From Mycobacteriaceae bacterium (GTDB lineage Bacteria > Actinomycetota > Actinomycetes > Mycobacteriales > Mycobacteriaceae), in the NCBI GenBank assembly GCA_013362555.1, contig JABFVX010000104.1, forward strand, positions 1-19,372: 19,372 bases of DNA. Direction: 5' to 3'. The position numbers and the translations under genes are program-made. Shown one piece after another: positions 15,446-19,372 of this stretch (the stretch's first letter is position 1; every line of letters begins with the position of its first letter). The notes below the pieces were generated by a model. It ran no database searches. It was not told the DNA's origin and saw only the letters and a program-made list of their open reading frames with translations.

Positions 15446-16414
15446 GTGATCTATCGGAGCTTTCCGGCCCTCGTTGATCGACTTCCGCTGCCGGCCTCGC
15501 TGCCGGCGCAGCGGGCCGCCGCCGCCGCGGTCGTGGCCACCCAGGCCGGCATCGCCGTCACCGGCGCCGTCGTGCGCGTCACGGCTTCCGGCCTCGGATG
15601 TCCCACTTGGCCACAGTGTTTCCCGGGCAGCTTCACCCCGACCGGGGTGTCCGAGGTGCCCGTCGTCCACCAGGCCGTCGAGTTCACCAACCGCATGCTC
15701 ACCGGACTTATCGTCGTCTGCGCGGCACTCGTCGTCCTGGTGGTCACCCGGGCGCGTCGCCGCCGCGAGGTGGCGGCCTACGCATGGCTGATGCCCGCGG
15801 GCACCGTGCTGCAAGCCGTCATCGGCGGCATCACCGTCCGGACCGGGCTGCTGTGGTGGACCGTGGCGATACACCTGCTCGCCTCGATGCTGATGGTGTG
15901 GCTGGCGGTGCAGCTCTACGCGAAGATCGGCGAACCCGACGACGGCGTCGTCTCCGCCCGGGTCCCCGCGCCGCTGCGGCTGCTGACCGCCGTCGGCGCG
16001 GTGGCGCTCACCGCGACCCTGGTCGCGGGAACCATGGTCACCGGGGCAGGCCCGCATGCCGGCGACAAGGACAATCTCGAGACGGTGCCCCGCCTCGCTC
16101 TGCCCATCGTCGCGCTGGTGCATGCCCACGCCCAGTTCGTCGTCGGATACCTCGCGCTGCTGATCGGCTTGCTGTGCGGCCTCTACGCCGTGCATGCCGC
16201 CCGCCCCGTGCTGGCGCGGGGCTGGGCGGTTCTCGGCGTGGCACTGGCCCAGGGCCTGGTCGGCGTCGTCCAGTACTTCACCCACGTTCCCGCCGCCCTG
16301 GTCGCCGTGCACGTCGCGGGCGCGGCCCTGTGCACCGTCGCCACCGCCGCCCTCTGGGCCTCCCAGCACACCCGCGTCCGTCCCGACAGCGCCCGTCCTT
16401 CAGAGCGTGTTTGA
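15446..16414 (+). CDS. ctaA: Heme A synthase (COX15/CtaA)
   Basis: This 322-aa polytopic membrane protein has about eight helices in two repeats. The conserved histidines fall in the expected places: H75 in HQAVEFTNR (with E79), H143 in HLLAS, H226/H228 in HAHAQF and H289 in HVAGA. C52 and C58 in GCPTWPQC are the extracytoplasmic cysteine pair of the Bacillus-type enzymes. It oxidises heme O to heme A for aa3-type cytochrome oxidase. The GTG start fits a leaderless promoter. It converges with the small conserved gene across hairpin copy 4. Confidence 0.92.
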   Translation: MIYRSFPALVDRLPLPASLPAQRAAAAAVVATQAGIAVTGAVVRVTASGLGCPTWPQCFPGSFTPTGVSEVPVVHQAVEFTNRMLTGLIVVCAALVVLVVTRARRRREVAAYAWLMPAGTVLQAVIGGITVRTGLLWWTVAIHLLASMLMVWLAVQLYAKIGEPDDGVVSARVPAPLRLLTAVGAVALTATLVAGTMVTGAGPHAGDKDNLETVPRLALPIVALVHAHAQFVVGYLALLIGLLCGLYAVHAARPVLARGWAVLGVALAQGLVGVVQYFTHVPAALVAVHVAGAALCTVATAALWASQHTRVRPDSARPSERV

Positions 16415-16433
16415 GAACTCGGGCGGCTGGGTT

Positions 16434-16498
16434 GCAAACCTCCAGAATGACCCATGACGTGCATCCAACGCACGTCATGGGTCATTCCGGAGGTTTGC
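16434..16498. terminator. Intergenic hairpin copy 4 (29-bp stem, 7-nt loop)
   Basis: The arms 16434-16462 and 16470-16498 pair with one A-C mismatch. The outer CCTCCAGAATGACCCATGACGT-type core matches copies 1 and 2. It lies between convergent stops at 16414 and 16518, 19 nt from each. It is probably a bidirectional terminator. Confidence 0.75.
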
Positions 16499-16517
16499 GC
16501 GTGAAGAAAGGACGCCT

Positions 16518-16868
16518 TCAGGACGCCGGGGCGTAGCGGGCGGCGGGGAATCGGGTCTGGCGGGCGACCCAGCCCGCCATTTTCGCCCAGTGACCGCGTT
16601 CCGGGGTGGCGGCCGAGACCAGCTCGCGACTCCACTCCTCGGTGCCGGTGAGGCCCTCGACCGTTGCGACCAGGGCCTTGGCGACGGCCATGTCGGCAAC
16701 GACCCGGTCGCCGAGAACGCCGTCCGCGCCGACCAGGGTGACCCGCACGCCCGCGGCGCCGACCGGCTGCAGCACCGCTGTCGCACTGCCGCCATGCGCC
16801 GCGACGAAGGACCCGACCGAATCGGTGAGGCTCCTGGGTACGGACGGGACTGCGGCGGGGCTCTCCAT
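16518..16868 (-). CDS. Conserved small protein of unknown function (Rv1455-like by position)
   Basis: This 116-aa soluble protein has no membrane segment, signal peptide or cysteine. It has an alpha/beta pattern: a helix around residues 12-24, strands with VTLVGADGVLGDRVV, then a helix-rich C-terminal half ending in HWAKMAGWVARQTRFPAARYAPAS. I do not recognise a catalytic motif. The position between ctaA and the quinone reductase matches Rv1455 of M. tuberculosis; that homology is inferred from gene order. It is divergent from the quinone reductase across a 50-nt gap, and a TAGGAT box at -12 to -7 of its ATG suggests leaderless expression. Confidence 0.75.
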   Translation of the reverse strand: MESPAAVPSVPRSLTDSVGSFVAAHGGSATAVLQPVGAAGVRVTLVGADGVLGDRVVADMAVAKALVATVEGLTGTEEWSRELVSAATPERGHWAKMAGWVARQTRFPAARYAPAS

Positions 16869-16874
16869 AAACGC

Positions 16875-16880
16875 ATCCTA
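16875..16880 (-). promoter_or_regulatory. -10 box (TAGGAT) of the small conserved gene, leaderless
   Basis: On the minus strand TAGGAT lies exactly at -12 to -7 of the ATG at 16868, leaving six bases before the start codon. It sits in the 50-nt divergent gap with the quinone reductase gene. Confidence 0.5.
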
Positions 16881-16918
16881 CCGACCGGAAACATCGGCAC
16901 GCGAGCTCAGGGTGTTCA

Positions 16919-17890
16919 ATGAAACTCATGCACGCGATACAGATCACCGAGCACGGCGGTCCGGAAGTCCTGCGCTATGCCGAACTTCCGGATCCGTCGC
17001 CCGGCCCCGGTCAGCTGCTGGTTCGGACCGCGGCGATCGGCGTCAATTACATCGACGTGTATTTCCGGACCGGCGCCTACCCGGCGGAGCTGCCGCTGGT
17101 TCCCGGCAAGGAAGGCGCGGGGGTCGTCGCCGGGATCGGATCCGGCGTCACGGATTTCACCGTGGGCGACAGGGTGGCTTGGGGCTTCGGCAACGGGAGC
17201 TACGCCGAGCTCGCGGTCGTGGAGGCGGCCCAGGCGGTCCGGGTGCCCGACGCTGTCGAATGGCCGGTGGCCGCCTCCGCGCTGCTGCAGGGCATGACGG
17301 CGCACTACCTGCTCGAATCGGTCTACCGGCCCGAAACCGGCGAGACAGTTCTGGTGCACGCGGGCGCGGGCGGCGTGGGACTCATGCTGACCCAGCTCGC
17401 GGCCGCCCGCGGAGTGCGCGTCGTGACCACCGTGTCCAGCGACGCCAAAGCCGAACTCTCCAGCGCGGCCGGGGCGTGGCAGGTGCTGCGTTACGGGCCG
17501 GGCCTGGCGCAGCACGTGCGGGAGCTGACCGGCGGCGAGGGCGTGTCCGCGGTGTACGACGGCGTCGGCGCGGACACCTTCGACGCGAGCCTGGCGTCGC
17601 TGCGGGTGCGCGGCACGATGGCGCTGTTCGGCGCGGCCAGCGGCCCGGTGCCGCCGATCGACCCGCAACGCCTCAATGCCGCGGGCTCGGTGTCGCTGTC
17701 GCGGCCCTCGCTCGTGCACTTCCTGCGCACCCGCGACGAATTGCTCTGGCGGGCAGGCGACGTCTTCGCCGCCCTCGCGGACGGCACGCTGTCGATCCGC
17801 ACCGCGTCATACCCCCTCGCCGAGGCCGCTCGGGCCCACCGCGACCTCGAATCCCGCTCCACCACAGGCTCGCTCGTCCTCACTCCCTAA
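16919..17890 (+). CDS. NADPH:quinone oxidoreductase (zinc-independent MDR superfamily)
   Basis: This 323-aa protein has the GroES-like N-terminal half (HGGPEVLRYAELPDPSPGPGQLLVR, then GVNYIDVYFRTGAYPAELPLVPGKEGAGVV) and a Rossmann half with HAGAGGVGLMLTQLAAARG at about 142-160. The zinc-ligand cysteines of alcohol dehydrogenases are absent, as in QOR/zeta-crystallin. It would reduce quinones with NADPH in the cytoplasm. ATG 16919 has AGGG upstream; ATG 16928 is an alternative. It corresponds in position to Rv1454c and converges with the HxlR gene across hairpin copy 5. Confidence 0.9.
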   Translation: MKLMHAIQITEHGGPEVLRYAELPDPSPGPGQLLVRTAAIGVNYIDVYFRTGAYPAELPLVPGKEGAGVVAGIGSGVTDFTVGDRVAWGFGNGSYAELAVVEAAQAVRVPDAVEWPVAASALLQGMTAHYLLESVYRPETGETVLVHAGAGGVGLMLTQLAAARGVRVVTTVSSDAKAELSSAAGAWQVLRYGPGLAQHVRELTGGEGVSAVYDGVGADTFDASLASLRVRGTMALFGAASGPVPPIDPQRLNAAGSVSLSRPSLVHFLRTRDELLWRAGDVFAALADGTLSIRTASYPLAEAARAHRDLESRSTTGSLVLTP

Positions 17891-17891
17891 C

Positions 17892-17958
17892 TCGAGACTT
17901 CCACAATGGCCCGTGGCGTGCGCTGAGCGCACGCCACGGGTCATTGTGGAAGTCTCGA
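17892..17958. terminator. Intergenic hairpin copy 5 (32-bp stem, TGA loop)
   Basis: The arms 17892-17923 and 17927-17958 pair over 32 positions with a single G-T wobble. This is the longest stem of the family. Its core (CCCGTGGCGTGCGC) and outer flank (TCGAGACTTCCACAA) differ from the other copies on both arms at once. It begins 1 nt after the quinone reductase stop and ends 9 nt before the HxlR stop. It is probably a bidirectional terminator. Confidence 0.77.
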
Positions 17959-17967
17959 AGGCCGAGT

Positions 17968-18366
17968 TCAGGCGCGCTGCTCCGCGTCGTAGCGGCTTTG
18001 GGCTTCGATGATCTCGGGCATGCTCGCCTCCAACTCCTCGGCCAGCGCGGCCAGTTTGTCGGTGACACGCACTCCGAGCGGGGTCATCCGGTACTCGACG
18101 CGCGGCGGAATCGCGGAATGGACGATGCGTTCGACGAGGCCGTCGCGCTCCAGCGAGTGCAGCGTCTGCGAGAGCATCTTCTCGCTGACGCCGTCCACCC
18201 GGCGGCGCAACTCGTTGAACCGGGCCGGGCCCTCGCGCAGGCCGATGATCACCAGCGTGCCCCACTTGCCGGTCATGTGTTCCAGCACCGGGCGCGAGGA
18301 ACAGCGCTTGGCCAGCACGTTGAAGGTCAGCTCCGCCGCCTGCCGGTCCTCGTCCGTCGTGCTCAT
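17968..18366 (-). CDS. HxlR/DUF24-family redox-type regulator (QorR/YtfH-like)
   Basis: This 132-aa winged-helix protein has the HxlR layout: VLEHMTGKWGTLVIIGLREGPARFNELRRRVDGVSEKMLSQTLHSLERDGLVER, with the helix-turn-helix around residues 42-72. Its only cysteine, C22, sits just before the PVLEHMTGKW helix, the position of the redox-sensing Cys of QorR and YodB. It is divergent from a YtfG/QorB-like gene, as ytfH-ytfG in E. coli and qorR-qor2 in Corynebacterium glutamicum. It probably represses that gene and itself. The TAGCCT box at -12 to -7 of its ATG, without a Shine-Dalgarno sequence, suggests a leaderless mRNA. Confidence 0.88.
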   Translation of the reverse strand: MSTTDEDRQAAELTFNVLAKRCSSRPVLEHMTGKWGTLVIIGLREGPARFNELRRRVDGVSEKMLSQTLHSLERDGLVERIVHSAIPPRVEYRMTPLGVRVTDKLAALAEELEASMPEIIEAQSRYDAEQRA

Positions 18367-18372
18367 GGCACC

Positions 18373-18378
18373 AGGCTA
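18373..18378 (-). promoter_or_regulatory. -10 box (TAGCCT) of the HxlR regulator, leaderless
   Basis: On the minus strand TAGCCT lies exactly at -12 to -7 of the ATG at 18366, with no Shine-Dalgarno sequence in between. Confidence 0.5.
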
Positions 18379-18418
18379 CCCGCTTCACTACCGATCAGGT
18401 TGCGCTACCCAAGTGCAC

Positions 18419-18456
18419 GCACTAACGTCTCCATTGCGCTTTCAAATAGTTAGTGC
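18419..18456. promoter_or_regulatory. Inverted-repeat operator candidate in the regulator/reductase intergenic region
   Basis: GCACTAAC (18419-18426) and GTTAGTGC (18449-18456) are perfect 8-bp inverted half-sites with a 22-nt spacer, about two helical turns apart. A -35-like TTGCGC (18434-18439) lies in the spacer, and a possible -10, CATACG (18457-18462), directly abuts the right half-site. This suits repression by the adjacent HxlR-type protein. The promoter assignment is tentative. Confidence 0.45.
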
Positions 18457-18485
18457 CATACGGACTGTAAGTTTAGGGAGTCGCC

Positions 18486-19355
18486 ATGATCGTCGTCACA
18501 GCCGCCAGCGGTCGCCTGGGCCGCCTCGTGCTCGAGAAGCTGCTCGACCGCGGCGTCACGGCGAGTGAGCTGCGCGCCGTCGCCCGCACCACCGACAAGC
18601 TCGCCGACTTCGCCGCGCTCGGCGTCGAGGTCGTCGCGGCGGACTACTCCCGGCCGGAGACGCTTGGGCCGGCCTTCCGCGGCGCGGACCGGCTGCTGTT
18701 CGTCTCGTCGCTCGGCACCACCGAGGACCGCATCATCCAGCACCGCAACGTGGTCGCCGCCGCGGTCCAGGCGCGGGTCGGCCAGCTTGTGTACACCTCC
18801 ATCGTCAACGCGGACACCAACCCGACCCTGCTGGCTCTGGCGCACCGCGACACCGAAGCGGCGATCGCCGAATCCGGCCTGCCTTCGGTGCTGCTGCGCA
18901 ACAACTGGTACTTCGAGAACACCACCGACGCCCTCGGCGAGTCGCTGGAGCGCGGCGAGTTCGTCGGCGCAGCGGGCGGCGGCGGGATCGGCTACGCCGC
19001 CCGCGCCGACTACGCGGAGGCCGCGGCGGTAGTGCTGACCACCGAAGGCCACACGGGCCGCGCCTACGACCTCACCGGGGACCAGGCCGTCACCCAGGCC
19101 GAGGTCGCCGCCGAGGTGGCCCGCCGGACCGGGCGCCCCTTCGCCTACCGCAGCCTGCCGGAGGCCGAATACCGGGAGCTGCTCGGCGGTTTCGGACTGC
19201 CGCCGTTCCTGACGGAACTGCTCGCCGACGCCGACGCCAGAACCGCGGAAGGCGCGCTGGCCGTCACCACCGGCGACCTCGCCCGGCTCCTCGGCAGGCC
19301 GACCACCTCCCTGGCAGCCGCAGTCGACGAGGCGCTGAGCAGGCAGCCCGCCTAA
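18486..19355 (+). CDS. NAD(P)-binding NmrA-like quinone oxidoreductase (QorB/YtfG type)
   Basis: This 289-aa atypical short-chain dehydrogenase-fold protein begins MIVVTAASGRLGRLVLEKLL, whose ASGRLGR is the dinucleotide-binding loop. Further family features are ADRLLFVSSL, the QLVYTSIVNADTNP strand, LAHRDTEAAIAESGLPSVLLRNNWYFEN and IGYAARADYAEAAAVVLT. YtfG/QorB reduces quinones with NADPH. AGGGAG 5 nt before the ATG is a good ribosome binding site. It is divergent from the HxlR regulator, matching the known ytfG/ytfH pairing, so it is probably induced by oxidants or quinones. The gene is complete; only 17 nt follow. Confidence 0.88.
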   Translation: MIVVTAASGRLGRLVLEKLLDRGVTASELRAVARTTDKLADFAALGVEVVAADYSRPETLGPAFRGADRLLFVSSLGTTEDRIIQHRNVVAAAVQARVGQLVYTSIVNADTNPTLLALAHRDTEAAIAESGLPSVLLRNNWYFENTTDALGESLERGEFVGAAGGGGIGYAARADYAEAAAVVLTTEGHTGRAYDLTGDQAVTQAEVAAEVARRTGRPFAYRSLPEAEYRELLGGFGLPPFLTELLADADARTAEGALAVTTGDLARLLGRPTTSLAAAVDEALSRQPA

Positions 19356-19372
19356 ACCGACCCTCCGACCTC

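Noticed and set aside
4937..17958. The five hairpins considered as a CRISPR array or insertion-sequence ends
   Set aside because: They are single copies kilobases apart with ordinary genes between, without regular spacers, cas genes, transposase or target-site duplications.

Overview
This window is high-GC actinobacterial DNA, most likely from a mycolic-acid-containing member of the Mycobacteriales such as Nocardia or a close relative. The genus is inferred, not shown. The inference rests on a complete actinobacterial-type SUF iron-sulfur operon divergent from an mptB-like mannosyltransferase, followed by an ABC exporter, a heme A synthase, a small conserved protein and a quinone reductase. 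From memory, this order mirrors the M. tuberculosis Rv1454c-Rv1466 neighbourhood.

Region 1-4926 looks accessory. On the minus strand one reading frame runs without a stop from 3784 to the window edge (at least 1261 codons). It encodes, in order, a WXG-like helical head, a Gly/Ala-rich hydrophobic region, an ADP-ribosyltransferase-like segment, a papain-fold toxin (Tox-PL) domain with a visible Cys-His-Asp triad, and a kinase-fold module with a DRHxGN catalytic loop. A 97-codon YrhB/Imm35-like immunity gene with an excellent Shine-Dalgarno sequence lies entirely inside this frame, in another register, between the toxin and kinase modules. A divergent APH-fold kinase gene sits at 4039-4926.

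Region 5003-11340 (minus strand) is the operon sufR-sufB-sufD-sufC-sufS-sufU-sufT. Most junctions overlap by 1 or 4 nt. SufR carries the Fe-S cysteine set, and a sequence matching the published mycobacterial SufR operator overlaps its GTG start. SufB has no intein.

Region 11464-17890 holds mptB (plus), an ABC ATPase and permease pair (plus), a YggT-family membrane protein (minus), heme A synthase ctaA (plus), a small conserved protein (minus) and a quinone oxidoreductase (plus).

Region 17968-19355 is a divergent regulator/target pair: a single-cysteine HxlR/DUF24 regulator and a YtfG/QorB-like NAD(P)-binding quinone reductase. An inverted repeat overlaps the probable promoter between them.

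Two window-wide patterns stand out. Five long, near-perfect hairpins of one sequence family each fill an intergenic gap, four of them between convergent genes. Several genes without a Shine-Dalgarno sequence carry a TANNNT box exactly at -12 to -7 from the start codon, the signature of leaderless transcripts.
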